64,000 nucleotides of DNA from Spirulinaceae cyanobacterium SM2_1_0 (GCA_012031265.1 JAAUTY010000001.1:124001-188000), one strand, 5' to 3'. Counted from the first letter of the stretch, positions 52,425-61,848 are shown. The notes: generated from the letters alone by a model not told the origin. Made by a program: numbers and translations.

Positions 52425-55379
52425 ATGTGGGAGACCCTCCAACTATTCTCATCGCTTGCTGCCGATTCGCCGACAGGTTCTTCCGAGCTATTGCCAATAC
52501 CCCTGGTGACCTGGCACGTTCTGAGTGCGGGCTTGACGGCGATCACCTGTTGGACACTTGCATACCTCCTGCTGGCGTTCATCCGGCGGCGTCACGATCT
52601 GCCCTACCGCAGGCTCGTGCTACTCTTCAGCGCCTGTACAATCCTTTGGGGTTTAGAACAGCTCTTAGCTATCTGGCGGCTGTGGCTGCCTGCCGATTGG
52701 CTGTCCGGCTCGGTGCAGACCGCGACCGCGCTGATGTCTGGTTACACGGCGGTTGTCGTGGCGATCGCCCTCTTCCGGTCAGACAATACCGCTGCCCAAG
52801 CCACCGCTAGTCAGGGTGAGCGAGAGAACGAAGCAGCGCTCGTGGCTCAATTGCGCGATCGCACCGCCGAACTTGCTGCTGCCAATGTCATCCGCCGCTA
52901 CCACCAAACCTTTCTCAGTCGCATCCTTGATACCATTACCGATCCAATCTTTGTCAAAGACCGTCAACATCGTTGGGTCACCGTCAATGAAGCCTTCTGC
53001 CGCCTCATGAACCAACCGCGCGCAGTGCTCCTAGGCAAATCAGAGGGTGATTTTCTGACAGTCGCTGAGGCTGATACCGTCCGGGAGCATGAGACTCGCC
53101 TGTTCGCCGGTCAAGGCGATACCGAGACGGAAGAACAAATCACCACCGGCAATGGCAAAAAACTGACCGTCCTGACTAAGCGAGTCGCCTTTGCCGACGA
53201 ACACAACCAGCCCATCCTGGTCGGCATTGTCCGCGACATCACCGCACGCAAGCAACTCGAAGAAAATCTCCACCAGACTGCGACCCGCGAGCGCGCTGTG
53301 CTCAGGGCGGTGGAGCGTGTGCGCGAGACACTCGATCTCGATGCCATCTTCAGCGCGACGACGCGGGAATTGCAGCAAGTACTGGCTTGCGATCGCGTCG
53401 TCATCTATCGCTTCTGTCCCGACTGGAGTGGTGTCTTTGTGGCTGAGTCCGTTGGCGCGGGCTGGAAATCGCTCCTAGGTGTGCAGAGTGAGGAGGCGGA
53501 ACTGCTCGAAGACGCGCGTCAAAATACCAACGCCGAGGGCTGCACACTGAAACAAATGCGGACGCGGCAACTCGCCACCAAGGATACCTATCTCCAAGAC
53601 ACCCAAGGCGGCACCTACCGCCTGGGCGAGCGGTATCGCCAGTGCGATGACATCTACGCGGCGGCTTTTCCGGACTGCTACATCGAGTTACTCGAGAGCT
53701 TCGAGGCGCGAGCCTATTTAACAGTACCAATTTTCCTAAACGACCAGCTTTGGGGCCTGCTAGCAAGCTACCAATGCTCGGGGCCACGCGCTTGGCAACC
53801 AGCCGAGATTGGGGTTGCGAGCCAGATTGGCACGCAGTTGGGGGTGGCCGTACAACAGGGCCAATTATTCGCTCAGATGCAACAGCAAGCGACGGAACTG
53901 AGAATTGCTAAGGATGCTGCTGATACCGCCAACCACTTCAAGAGCGAGTTTTTGGCAAACATGAGTCACGAACTCCGCACGCCCTTGAATGCGGTGCTCG
54001 GCTTTACCCAATTGCTCGAACGAGATGTGTCTCTGTCGCAAGTGCAGCAGCAATATTTGAACATTATCAACCGCAGTGGTGAGCATTTGCTGTGCTTGAT
54101 TAATGACATTCTAGAAATGTCCAAGATCGAAGCAGGACGGACAATGCTCAAGCAGCAAGCCTTTGACTTACACCGCTTGCTGGACAATACGATCGACATG
54201 CTGAAACTGAAAGCAGAGAACAAGCAACTGCAACTAACCAGTCAGCGCTCACTGGCTTTACCGCGCTATGTGGTGGCTGATCAGGGCAAATTACGCCAGG
54301 TGTTGATTAATCTGTTGGGGAATGCCATCAAATTCACGGAGCGGGGGGGCGTGGTGCTCAAAGCAGCTTGCCAGACCATCCCGTCCGCGCCTGAACAGGT
54401 GCGGCTGAGTTTTGCGGTCGCCGATACCGGTCCCGGCATCGCGCCGGCTGAAATGGACAAGTTATTCGCCGCTTTTGGTCAAACTGCGACTGGTTTGCGT
54501 GCGCAAGAGGGGACCGGGTTGGGGTTAACCATCAGTCAAAAGTTTGTGCAACTTATGGGCGGTGAGATGACCGTCGAGAGTGAGCTGGGCGTCGGCAGCA
54601 CCTTCAAGTTCGATGTGGCGGTGGCGCTTGCTGAGTCGAGCGAGGTCGAGGTGACGGCAACCCCTGAGTGTCAAGTCGTCAGCCTTGCGCCCAACCAGCC
54701 TCAGTATCGTCTCCTGATCGTCGAAGACCGCGATGCCAATCGCCTACTGTTGCTGCGGCTGCTGAGCGAGGTGGGCTTTGAGGTGCGTGAGGCCGAGAAT
54801 GGGCAAGCGGCGATCGCGCTCTGGCAGACTTGGCAGCCTCACCTGATCTGGATGGATATGCGGATGCCAGTGATGAATGGCTACGAGGCAACGCGCCACA
54901 TCCGCCAGCTTGAGGTCGAAGCCGGGGGCGATCGCCCGCCAACTGCCATCATTGCCCTCACGGCTAGCGTCTTTGAGGAAGATCGGCAGGCGGTGCTCGC
55001 CGCCGGTTGCGATGACTTTGTGACCAAGCCATTCCGCGAGGCCGAGATTTTTCACAAGCTCACGACCTATCTCGGCGTCGAGTATGAGTATGCTGAGGCT
55101 AAACCGAGCGCAACGCCGACTGCAACGCCGGCCGAGTCAGAAATTGCCGATTTTAGCGAGGCGATCACCGCCATGCCTGCCGATTGGGTTGAGCAAGTGC
55201 GTCAAGCCGCCGCCCGAGGCGACGACACGCGTATCTTCCAGCTCATTCAGCAGATTGCCGATGAGCACTCAACGTTTTCATTTGCGCTCACCGAGCTAGC
55301 AATCAATTTCCGATTCGATCAGATCCTCGAGGTGGTGCCAGCGCTGTATTGCGAGGATCAGTCCGGTCAAAACGCTTAA
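52425..55379 (+). CDS. Hybrid histidine kinase with ethylene-receptor-like membrane module
   Basis: A 984-residue hybrid kinase. Three membrane helices (about 26-115) match the ethylene-binding module of SynEtr1/UirS (WHVLSAGLTAITCWTLAYLL, then LLFSACTILWGLEQLLAIWR), but the copper-ligand Cys and His positions are Trp75 and Gln79 and the TM1 Asp is Ala35. A PAS domain (about 165-275), a phytochrome-like GAF (about 300-480, with Cys418 in AAFPDCYIELLESFEARAYL at the usual chromophore position), HisKA with His515, HATPase (N box about 625, DTGPGI 667) and a receiver with Asp811 follow. The architecture is that of SynEtr1/UirS plus a fused receiver. The last ~90 residues are helical, without an Hpt His. 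It converges on the redoxin gene with a 4-base overlap. Confidence 0.92.
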   Translation: MWETLQLFSSLAADSPTGSSELLPIPLVTWHVLSAGLTAITCWTLAYLLLAFIRRRHDLPYRRLVLLFSACTILWGLEQLLAIWRLWLPADWLSGSVQTATALMSGYTAVVVAIALFRSDNTAAQATASQGERENEAALVAQLRDRTAELAAANVIRRYHQTFLSRILDTITDPIFVKDRQHRWVTVNEAFCRLMNQPRAVLLGKSEGDFLTVAEADTVREHETRLFAGQGDTETEEQITTGNGKKLTVLTKRVAFADEHNQPILVGIVRDITARKQLEENLHQTATRERAVLRAVERVRETLDLDAIFSATTRELQQVLACDRVVIYRFCPDWSGVFVAESVGAGWKSLLGVQSEEAELLEDARQNTNAEGCTLKQMRTRQLATKDTYLQDTQGGTYRLGERYRQCDDIYAAAFPDCYIELLESFEARAYLTVPIFLNDQLWGLLASYQCSGPRAWQPAEIGVASQIGTQLGVAVQQGQLFAQMQQQATELRIAKDAADTANHFKSEFLANMSHELRTPLNAVLGFTQLLERDVSLSQVQQQYLNIINRSGEHLLCLINDILEMSKIEAGRTMLKQQAFDLHRLLDNTIDMLKLKAENKQLQLTSQRSLALPRYVVADQGKLRQVLINLLGNAIKFTERGGVVLKAACQTIPSAPEQVRLSFAVADTGPGIAPAEMDKLFAAFGQTATGLRAQEGTGLGLTISQKFVQLMGGEMTVESELGVGSTFKFDVAVALAESSEVEVTATPECQVVSLAPNQPQYRLLIVEDRDANRLLLLRLLSEVGFEVREAENGQAAIALWQTWQPHLIWMDMRMPVMNGYEATRHIRQLEVEAGGDRPPTAIIALTASVFEEDRQAVLAAGCDDFVTKPFREAEIFHKLTTYLGVEYEYAEAKPSATPTATPAESEIADFSEAITAMPADWVEQVRQAAARGDDTRIFQLIQQIADEHSTFSFALTELAINFRFDQILEVVPALYCEDQSGQNA

Positions 55380-56020
55380 GGGGCGGCAACTGCTGTCCCG
55401 AGGGGTGGAGTTTGTGCAGTGGCGATCGCCAGCAATTGCTCAACACTGGCATTAGCATCGAGAAACGAAAAGAGATGCTTGAACTGTAAACGTCCCTGGT
55501 TGTCGATCACGAACTGAGCTGGCAGCGGTGCGCCCAAAGCCTGCCCCAGTTGATAGGTGCGGAAAGTATCACAGCTCGGATTGCTCAGCAGCGGCATCTG
55601 CAAATCGAGATCTTGGACAATCCGGGCGCTCTGGCGGGTATCGGTGCTGGTGACCAGCAACACCTCAGCGCGGTGCGCGACAAACTGTGGATAGGCCTCA
55701 TTCAGCGCCACGATATGCGGGTAGCAGAGTGGACAATAGTGCTTCTCGCTGAAGATGCGGGTGAAAGCGAGAACCACCGTGCGGCGACCGCGATAGTCGG
55801 ACAAGCGCGCCGTCGTACGGTTGCGGACATCAGGGAGGACAAAATCCGGCAAGGGGTGACCCAGCCGCCAGATTGAGCGTGCCGGGAGCGGCAAAAAGTT
55901 GCTGAAGAAGCGAGCCGTTAAGAGGCTGCGGAGATCGAGCGAAGCGAGTCGGCGTTTCAAGGCGCAGAAGTTGAGCGACGGATCATCCCCATTGTAAACG
56001 GCTAATCTTGGCGCGTTCAC
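55376..56020 (-). CDS. Peroxiredoxin-like redoxin protein
   Basis: A 214-residue AhpC/TSA-type redoxin. Core: GHPLPDFVLPDVRNRTTARL, VVLAFTRIFSEKHYCPLCYP with Cys-Pro-Leu-Cys in place of the usual PxxxTxxC, DLDLQMPLLSNPSCDTFRTY and PAQFVIDNQGRLQFKHLFSF. CPLC resembles thiol-disulfide or Prx-like 2 proteins and could act as a peroxidase with both Cys or as a thiol oxidoreductase. No signal peptide despite an 80-residue basic N-terminus. It is 34 bases after the 2-Cys peroxiredoxin, same strand, so the pair is likely co-transcribed. Confidence 0.83.
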   Translation of the reverse strand: MNAPRLAVYNGDDPSLNFCALKRRLASLDLRSLLTARFFSNFLPLPARSIWRLGHPLPDFVLPDVRNRTTARLSDYRGRRTVVLAFTRIFSEKHYCPLCYPHIVALNEAYPQFVAHRAEVLLVTSTDTRQSARIVQDLDLQMPLLSNPSCDTFRTYQLGQALGAPLPAQFVIDNQGRLQFKHLFSFLDANASVEQLLAIATAQTPPLGTAVAAP

Positions 56021-56053
56021 AGACCACGGATGTCAATCGGAGCTTGGAAATTT

Positions 56054-56647
56054 TCAAATTGCGGCGAAATAAACCTTGGATTTTTTCGGGTCGGGCACCA
56101 TGGTTTTGTCCCCCTCTTGCCAGCCCACCGGGCAAACCTCGTCGGGATAGGCTTGGACGCGCTGGATCGCTTTGAGCGTCCGCAGTGTTTCATCGACACT
56201 GCGACCAAATGACAGGTTATTGACAGTGATGTGCTGGATAATTCCACCTTTATCAACAATGAATAGACCGCGCAAAGCGACACCGGCATCCGGGTCGAGC
56301 ACATTATAGGCCGTACTGATTTCTTTCTTGATGTCGGAAACGAGGGGATACTGAACGTCTTCAACGCCGCCCTCCTTCCGAGCGGTCTGAATCCAGGCGA
56401 GGTGGGAGAATTCGCTATCGACGGAGACGCCTAAGATCTGGGTATTGAGTTTGACGAACTCTTCGGTGCGATCACTAAAAGCCGCAACCTCAGTCGGGCA
56501 AACAAAGGTGAAATCCAGCGTGTAAAACAGTAAGATCACGTACTTGCCGCGATAATCTGACAGTTTAAGGCTTTTGAACTCGCGCTCAACCACGGCTGTC
56601 GCCATGAAGTCGGGAGCCAATTGACCGACGCGCAGGCATCCTTCCAT
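56054..56647 (-). CDS. Typical 2-Cys peroxiredoxin
   Basis: A 197-residue thioredoxin-dependent peroxidase. Peroxidatic Cys50 in [20 protein letters not shown], catalytic Arg in TLRTLKAIQ region, resolving Cys172 in [14 protein letters not shown], and a C-terminal YFAAI that completes the YF-type tail. AAGGAGGAAG lies just before the ATG, an exceptionally strong ribosome site, fitting its usual abundance. It detoxifies H2O2 and alkyl hydroperoxides in the cytoplasm and at thylakoids. Confidence 0.96.
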   Translation of the reverse strand: MEGCLRVGQLAPDFMATAVVEREFKSLKLSDYRGKYVILLFYTLDFTFVCPTEVAAFSDRTEEFVKLNTQILGVSVDSEFSHLAWIQTARKEGGVEDVQYPLVSDIKKEISTAYNVLDPDAGVALRGLFIVDKGGIIQHITVNNLSFGRSVDETLRTLKAIQRVQAYPDEVCPVGWQEGDKTMVPDPKKSKVYFAAI

Positions 56648-56953
56648 ATGCTTCCTCCTTGACCGCTAAACTGAGCCAGAATCTCAAGCCAGACGTGAGG
56701 TGGAGGCGTCACCCGGAAGCTAGCTGTAGAGAATTATGCCCAATCCTATCACAGTCCCCTCGCTTCTGAAGCCGCACTAGGGGCGGGCGGGTTCGGCAAT
56801 CCTCACGGGGGGCGATCGCCACTCAGAATCGCTATTACGTTAGATTAAAACCAATGACGTAGCCTGATTGCGCCGCCACTTTTGGCAAGACATTTCCGAA
56901 ATCGCGGCACTGGGCTGGTCAAGACGATAGTATTTCGATTTCGCCGTGCAACC

Positions 56954-57916
56954 ATGCGATCTATGTTGAAAAAGTTTTTGACCCTGCTGAAGCCTGTCCT
57001 GAAAGCTGTCCTGCTGGCCAGTCTACTCCTGACCCTAAGTCTGGGTCATGCTGGCGATGCGCTAGCGGCACGCAGCGGCGGACGTATCGGCGGCGGCTCT
57101 TTTCGTGTCCCAACCCGCACTTACTCAGCACCTCGAGGGGGTGGGATGCGCTCCCCCGGTGTGGGCGGTGGTATTGGCTTCCCCTTTCTGCTGCCATTCT
57201 TTGGCTTTGGTGGCGGATTTGGTGGACTGTTCACGCTTTTAATTGTCATTTCCCTAGCGAACTTCCTGATTAATACCATTCGTAATGGCGGCCTTGGGGA
57301 TGGCGAGGGCAGTGCGAGCGCGCTGCCCAAAGTTTCTGTGGCCAAGGTTCAAGTTGGCTTGCTGGCGAATGCCCGCGAGTTGCAACTGGAGCTAAACCAG
57401 ATTGCGATGACCGCGAATACGGATACGGCAACCGGGCGAGCCAAGGTTTTGCAGGAGACCACATTGGCGCTCCTTCGCCATCCGCACTACTGGGTGTATG
57501 GTGCGACCGAAGCGCAAGAGCGCTTGCCACTGGAGCAGGCCGAGGGCCGCTTCAATCAGCTCGCCCTGGGTGAGCGCAGCAAGTTCACTGCTGAGACGCT
57601 GACCAATGTTGACAATCAACTCCAGCAGTCGAAATTGCGCGATCGCCTCGAAGGCGTGATCCCGACTGAGGACGCGCTGATGCAGTCAGAACCGGGGGAG
57701 TACATCGTCGTGACGATTCTGGCTGGCGTGGAAGGCTCGCTCAAGCTGCCCGCTGTCAATGGCACGGATGATCTCCGTCAGGCTCTGAGCACGATTGGCG
57801 GTGTGGGGGGCGATCGCCTGCTGGCTTTTGAGGTGCTTTGGACGCCCCAAGCAACGGATGACACGCTCACCACTGACGATATCCTGGCCGCTTACCCCAA
57901 CCTAAAACTGGTTTAG
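56954..57916 (+). CDS. DUF1517 family membrane protein
   Basis: About 320 residues from ATG 56954 (MRSMLKKFLTLLKPVLKAVL). Signal or anchor helix about 5-38, then a Gly/Arg-rich stretch (RSGGRIGGGSFRVPTRTYSA), a Gly/Phe-rich membrane segment, and a soluble C-terminal DUF1517 domain (QVGLLANARELQLELNQIAM, YIVVTILAGVEGSLKLPAVN, LAFEVLWTPQATDDTLTTDD). The family is common in cyanobacteria and plastids; a role in thylakoid or stress is proposed but not established. Upstream in-frame ATG at 56882 gives an unrelated basic leader. Confidence 0.88.
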   Translation: MRSMLKKFLTLLKPVLKAVLLASLLLTLSLGHAGDALAARSGGRIGGGSFRVPTRTYSAPRGGGMRSPGVGGGIGFPFLLPFFGFGGGFGGLFTLLIVISLANFLINTIRNGGLGDGEGSASALPKVSVAKVQVGLLANARELQLELNQIAMTANTDTATGRAKVLQETTLALLRHPHYWVYGATEAQERLPLEQAEGRFNQLALGERSKFTAETLTNVDNQLQQSKLRDRLEGVIPTEDALMQSEPGEYIVVTILAGVEGSLKLPAVNGTDDLRQALSTIGGVGGDRLLAFEVLWTPQATDDTLTTDDILAAYPNLKLV

Positions 57917-57945
57917 GGTTCATCCAGCCAGATACGCAGCTCAGC

Positions 57946-57974
57946 AAAAGAGGCGCGACGCTCGCGCCTCTTTT
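57946..57974 (+). terminator. Strong rho-independent terminator
   Basis: AAAAGAGGCGCGA (57946-57958) and TCGCGCCTCTTTT (57962-57974) form a perfect 13-bp stem with a CGC loop. The T-run is part of the stem's 3' arm. It lies 29 bases after the DUF1517 stop. Because of the A-run at the other side it could work in both directions. Confidence 0.85.
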
Positions 57975-58053
57975 GCCATGCATCCCAGAGTCACAACCCA
58001 GCGATCATTGGACTGAGGCTCGCTGACTATGGCGTAGCAACGATTACAAGGTA

Positions 58054-58127
58054 TCGGGATGACAGGATTTGAACCTGCGGCATCCTGCTCCCAAAGCAGG
58101 CGCGCTACCAAGCTGCGCTACATCCCG
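58054..58127 (-). tRNA. tRNA-Pro (anticodon TGG)
   Basis: On the minus strand: acceptor CGGGATG pairs with CATCCCG, discriminator A; D-arm AGCGCAGCTTGGTAGCGC; anticodon stem-loop CCTGC-TTTGGGA-GCAGG with anticodon TGG; T-arm GCAGGTTCAAATCCTGT. 74 nt without encoded CCA. The TGG anticodon reads CCN codons with U34 modification. Confidence 0.97.
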
Positions 58128-58191
58128 TTATCGCTCGAGTATAGCTTAAAAAGCGAGTGACCCTCGCTGTTGCCGAGAGTCGCTAGGGAAT

Positions 58192-58698
58192 TCAATCGGG
58201 ATACCAAAACATGCCTTTAATCCCTTCCGGATCGAGGATAAAGCCAAGGCGGCGGTAGAAATCGACGACATGAGGATCCGCGAAGAGCGTAATGTTGCTA
58301 ATGTCTTCGCTGCGGAGCTTTTTGATGATGTACTTCATCAAAGCCTTGCCATAACCCCGACTCTGGTAACTGGGGTGAATCACCACATCCCAAATCGTCG
58401 CGTTGAAGGCGCAGTCGGAGGTAGCGCGGGCAAAGCCAACTAAACGGCGCTTTGCGCCGCGCTCTTCCCACATCGACACTACGAGAAAGCTATGCTGCAA
58501 GGCTTTGCGAACCTTTCGCAAGGGACGGCGTGACCAGCCCACTGCGTCGCAGAGTTCTTCCAGTTCGTAGAGGTCGAGGTCGCGTTCGGTGCTGAAGGCA
58601 ACGCGCGGCTCGGTCGCGATCGCACTGCTTGCACCCGATTGCACTCGACTTGCTGTTGCCACCGCGTCTGTACTAAATAAACTTTTCCAAAAACCCAT
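58192..58698 (-). CDS. GNAT acetyltransferase, Ycf52/NSI-like
   Basis: A 168-residue GCN5-related acetyltransferase of the cyanobacterial/plastid Ycf52 group (related to plastid NSI-type enzymes). From ATG 58698 ([19 protein letters not shown]). [20 protein letters not shown], then [20 protein letters not shown], the acetyl-CoA motif [20 protein letters not shown] (Q/RxxGxG/A) and C-terminal [20 protein letters not shown]. The targets (protein N-termini or lysines) are unknown. It lies next to tRNA-Pro, both minus. Confidence 0.9.
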   Translation of the reverse strand: MGFWKSLFSTDAVATASRVQSGASSAIATEPRVAFSTERDLDLYELEELCDAVGWSRRPLRKVRKALQHSFLVVSMWEERGAKRRLVGFARATSDCAFNATIWDVVIHPSYQSRGYGKALMKYIIKKLRSEDISNITLFADPHVVDFYRRLGFILDPEGIKGMFWYPD

Positions 58699-59130
58699 GC
58701 TATTGCAGCAAAATCGCAAGTCCTACAGTCGGCGGCTAACCAGAAATACCTTGCGCCGGAGCTGGTACAGCAACAGCCGAAAATTCGGCAACCGCCTGCT
58801 CCAGACTGCCGTGTTCATTGCGCCTGCATCTGGATTCTAGCCTTAGATGATAGCACAAGTCTCCGCAGCGTAGGAGCCGTCGTCGATTCTCGCTAGCTCG
58901 CTCCTGAACCGTCGCTAGCGTGGTGACGTTGCCAGCAATTTCGGGGCGATCGCCAGCCCAGAGATTCAGGACGTGCCCGGAATTTGTTTAGACTGAAGCT
59001 ATTATCTTGATGAGCGAAAAAAATACCCGGTCGTTTGCTCCCCCAGCACGCTGTCCCCGATGGCGATCGCCTGGCTCTGCTTCCCCTCTGATGCTCCCCT
59101 GTCCTAGCCGCGCCACCGCTCCTGATCGCC
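58699..59130. other. Divergent spacer GNAT-ACT protein
   Basis: A 432-base spacer holding both promoters. A TATTAT box near 59000 precedes the ACT gene by 130 bases but lacks a clear -35. No RNA gene or repeat is apparent. Confidence 0.3.
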
Positions 59131-59850
59131 ATGACAGCAGGTTTAAAATCATCGACACTAGGGCTACTGAAACGCTTCAACCAGGCGTTTCCCCAGTTCT
59201 ATGAGCAGTTTGTCAGTAGTGAGATCCAACTGCAAAACCTGCGTTTGGCCTATCAGCTTTACAAAACCAAGCTCGCCGTCATCGAAGTCCGTCCCGAAGG
59301 CTCCAAGAGCGCCCTCCACTTTGCCTATCGCAATCAATCCTTTCTCCTCAGCGATATTTTTGGCGTCCTGGCGGCCTACGGCCTGACCATCCATAGCCTC
59401 AGCCTCTACGGCCAGATCAAGCCGCCGATGCTGGTGTTTATCAAGCTAGTAGTTTCGCGGGGCAACCGGGCGCTGACCGACAAGACGGCGGATAATGTCT
59501 GCCGCGCCATCCGCGAGGCTCTAGCGGGGCGCTTTGAAGTCGAAGAGATGCTGGCGGTCGAGTTCAACCTCGATGCCGGCCTTGAACAAGTCGAGACCGA
59601 ATTCTACGTCGATCCAGTCTTCCATCTGCCGGCCCTGCTGATTGAGGCTGACAATCAACCCGGATTGTTCTACAAAGTGATGTATGCAATTTGGCAAGAA
59701 GATTTGCTGGTAGTCAATGCCAACTTGCTAGTGTGGCGAGGACGGACGCGCCTGATTCTCTACTTACTCGGCCCTGATGAACGTCGCATCCCGGAATATC
59801 TCGGCCAGAAAATTGCTGAAAGCGTACGACAGCGCCTGTTGGGCGAATAA
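59131..59850 (+). CDS. Tandem ACT-like domain protein
   Basis: A 239-residue protein. First ~75 residues are helical (LLKRFNQAFPQFYEQFVSSE); then an ACT-like unit (HFAYRNQSFLLSDIFGVLAA, with YGLTIHSLSLYGQIKPP) and a second in ALLIEADNQPGLFYKVMYAI, where the DNxPGL turn is a classic ACT signature as in GlnD and ACR proteins. No nucleotidyltransferase domain. Probably a small-molecule sensor; ligand unknown. It ends 54 bases before the hydrolase start, same strand. Confidence 0.8.
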   Translation: MTAGLKSSTLGLLKRFNQAFPQFYEQFVSSEIQLQNLRLAYQLYKTKLAVIEVRPEGSKSALHFAYRNQSFLLSDIFGVLAAYGLTIHSLSLYGQIKPPMLVFIKLVVSRGNRALTDKTADNVCRAIREALAGRFEVEEMLAVEFNLDAGLEQVETEFYVDPVFHLPALLIEADNQPGLFYKVMYAIWQEDLLVVNANLLVWRGRTRLILYLLGPDERRIPEYLGQKIAESVRQRLLGE

Positions 59851-59904
59851 ACTGTGCCGGAAGTTTTGCGCCGAGCGGTTGCCCCACAGGCTAGGATAGA
59901 GAGT

Positions 59905-60795
59905 ATGGCTAAGATTGTGATTCGGGGCATCCCACACGCCTACGATCTCACCGTACAACCCACTGAGGATAGCAGGCCTGCCTTGGTATTTATCCACGGC
60001 TGGCTACTCAGTCGTCACTATTGGCAACCCCTCGTGGCCAAGCTCGCGCCTAATTATCGCTGTTTGACCTACGACTTGCGCGGCTTTGGGGAGTCTGGTG
60101 GCTCCCCAGTGACCACGGCGAGTACCGCCTATAGCCTCGCGGCCTATGCGACTGACCTCCTCGATCTGCTTGCTGCCCTCGAGATCGAGCAGGCTTGGGT
60201 GATTGGGCACTCCCTCGGTGGCAGTATTGCGCTCTGGGCGGCAGCGCGTGCTCCCCACGCCATTGCGGGCACGATTGGCGTCAATGCTGGCGGCGGTATC
60301 TACCTCAAGGAAGAATTCGAGCGCTTTCGGGCGGCTGGACAACGGATCGCCACCTGGCGACCAAAGTGGTTGCGCTACATCCCTCTGCTTGATTGGGTCT
60401 TCACGCGGGCGATGGTCGTGCAGCCACTGGCACGGCACTGGGGCCGGCAGCGACTCTTGGATTTCATTCAGGCGGATACTGCTGCTGCCCTCGGCTCACT
60501 GCTGGAATCGACGACTGAAGCAGAAGTGCATCGCCTGCCGCAGTTGGTGGCGCGGCTCGATCAACCCGCCTATTTTCTCGCGGGCGCGCAGGATACGGTG
60601 ATGGAAACAAAGTATGTTCGCCATTTGGCAAGCTTCCATCGCCTCTTCCAGCAGGGACAAGAAAACGCTGTGGAGATTGCCGACTGCGGGCATTTGGCGA
60701 TGGTAGAGCAGCCAGACGCTGTGAACGCTGCGATTCAGACGATCTTGGCTCGTCATGTTCACCAGCCCCAGTCCACGCTCTCCCAGCCGCGCTGA
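59905..60795 (+). CDS. Alpha/beta hydrolase
   Basis: A 296-residue alpha/beta hydrolase from ATG 59905 (MAKIVIRGIPHAYDLTVQPT). Oxyanion motif FIHGWLLSRHYW, strand YDLRGFGESGGSP, nucleophile elbow GHSLGGSIA, and the catalytic His region IADCGHLAMVEQPDAVNAAI; the acid is likely in FLAGAQDTVMETKYV. Cyanobacterial members often act as thylakoid- or lipid-linked esterases; the substrate here is unknown. Confidence 0.88.
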   Translation: MAKIVIRGIPHAYDLTVQPTEDSRPALVFIHGWLLSRHYWQPLVAKLAPNYRCLTYDLRGFGESGGSPVTTASTAYSLAAYATDLLDLLAALEIEQAWVIGHSLGGSIALWAAARAPHAIAGTIGVNAGGGIYLKEEFERFRAAGQRIATWRPKWLRYIPLLDWVFTRAMVVQPLARHWGRQRLLDFIQADTAAALGSLLESTTEAEVHRLPQLVARLDQPAYFLAGAQDTVMETKYVRHLASFHRLFQQGQENAVEIADCGHLAMVEQPDAVNAAIQTILARHVHQPQSTLSQPR

Positions 60796-60894
60796 GGGCA
60801 GCGACAGGCGGCGCGCTGCAAGTTACACTGGGGTTAACTGGGATACCCTCTCACGACCCGCTTTTGCGATCTGCATTCGAGGAGAATGGTGACG

Positions 60895-61209
60895 ATGTTA
60901 CACCGCAAGCTGTATCAGCTCTGTACGGACGGTCGTGAAGTGAATGTATTTCTACGCGATCAACAACGGTGGCTGGAGAGTGCGCGGATTGTTGATATCG
61001 AGGGCGACTTGGCGATCATTCGCTATGAGACCGAGGATGAGGACGAAGTGAGCGCCTGGGAAGAGATGGTGCGCCTTGAGAGTATCGGTGCGATCGCCCA
61101 AAAACTCGCCTCAGTCCCTCGGGGGGATGCCGAACTACCGATCGCCGATGACTGTCCAGAAGCGGAACGGTTTCATCCCAAGTCCTACGACGGCAGCGAA
61201 GATGTGTAA
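60895..61209 (+). CDS. Conserved cyanobacterial protein (DUF6679-like)
   Basis: A 104-residue protein from ATG 60895 (MLHRKLYQLCTDGREVNVFL) with RWLESARIVDIEGDLAIIRY and ETEDEDEVSAWEEMVRLESI; the C-terminus is acidic. I associate it with the DUF6679 family; function unknown. An upstream ATG at 60886 has AGGAG immediately before it, which does not space well, whereas 60895 is 11 bases from the same site. Confidence 0.8.
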   Translation: MLHRKLYQLCTDGREVNVFLRDQQRWLESARIVDIEGDLAIIRYETEDEDEVSAWEEMVRLESIGAIAQKLASVPRGDAELPIADDCPEAERFHPKSYDGSEDV

Positions 61210-61254
61210 GTCATACTGCCTGGCGTGGCGTTTTTTTGTGGTGTTGGTAGCGCT

Positions 61255-61848
61255 TCACTGCGTCGCCAGATTCCCAGCCAAAATCCAGCGGCTCGCATCG
61301 GCGAGATCGGTGGCGATGTAGTCCGGTTGGGCATGGTGCTGGTAATCGCCGCTGAGCACTTGCTGGCCGTAGCCGGTTTGCACGAGGATGCCATGCACCC
61401 CCGCGTTGTGGGCGAGATCAATATCAGTCGCTTTGTCACCAACCATGACGCTGCGGCGTAGATCGAGGTCGTGTTCCCAAGCAGCCGCTACCAGCATCCC
61501 CGTGTTCGGCTTGCGCCAGGTGCTCCAGTAGGCAAACTCTGGATCTTTTCCTCCCGCTGGTGGGCTGAGTGAGGGGCAGTAGTAGAGGGCGTCTAGCTTT
61601 GCCCCTGCTTCTTCAGCGAGCAGATGCACCAGACGCGCGTGCAGTGCCTCGACATGGGCAACGGGATAGTAGCCTCGGGCGGGACCAGCCTGATTTGAGA
61701 CCAAGCAGCAGAACCAACCAGCTTTGTTGAGCGATCGCACTGCTGCCGCCGCCCCCGGAACCAAGTGCAGATCCTCTAGCCGGTGGATATAGCCCACCTC
61801 GATATTGAGCACGCCGTCGCGGTCGAGGAATACGGCCCGTTTAGCCAC
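61255..61848 (-). CDS. gmhB: D-glycero-beta-D-manno-heptose-1,7-bisphosphate 7-phosphatase
   Basis: HAD-superfamily (class IIIA) phosphatase of the ADP-heptose pathway, 197 residues from GTG 61848. Motif I FLDRDGVLNIEVGYIHRLED (DxD), motif II LVSNQAGPARGYY, the zinc-loop-like segment YYCPSLSPPAGGKDPE (fewer Cys than in E. coli GmhB), motif III/IV MVGDKATDIDLAHNAGVHG. The start overlaps the preceding GT9 stop by 8 bases; the pair is translationally coupled. Histidinol-phosphate phosphatases share motifs, but the neighbour supports heptose. Confidence 0.85.
   Translation of the reverse strand: MAKRAVFLDRDGVLNIEVGYIHRLEDLHLVPGAAAAVRSLNKAGWFCCLVSNQAGPARGYYPVAHVEALHARLVHLLAEEAGAKLDALYYCPSLSPPAGGKDPEFAYWSTWRKPNTGMLVAAAWEHDLDLRRSVMVGDKATDIDLAHNAGVHGILVQTGYGQQVLSGDYQHHAQPDYIATDLADASRWILAGNLATQ

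Noticed and set aside
52173-52442. Minus-strand 89-codon frame before the hybrid kinase
   Set aside because: No recognisable content; overlaps the kinase start on the other strand.
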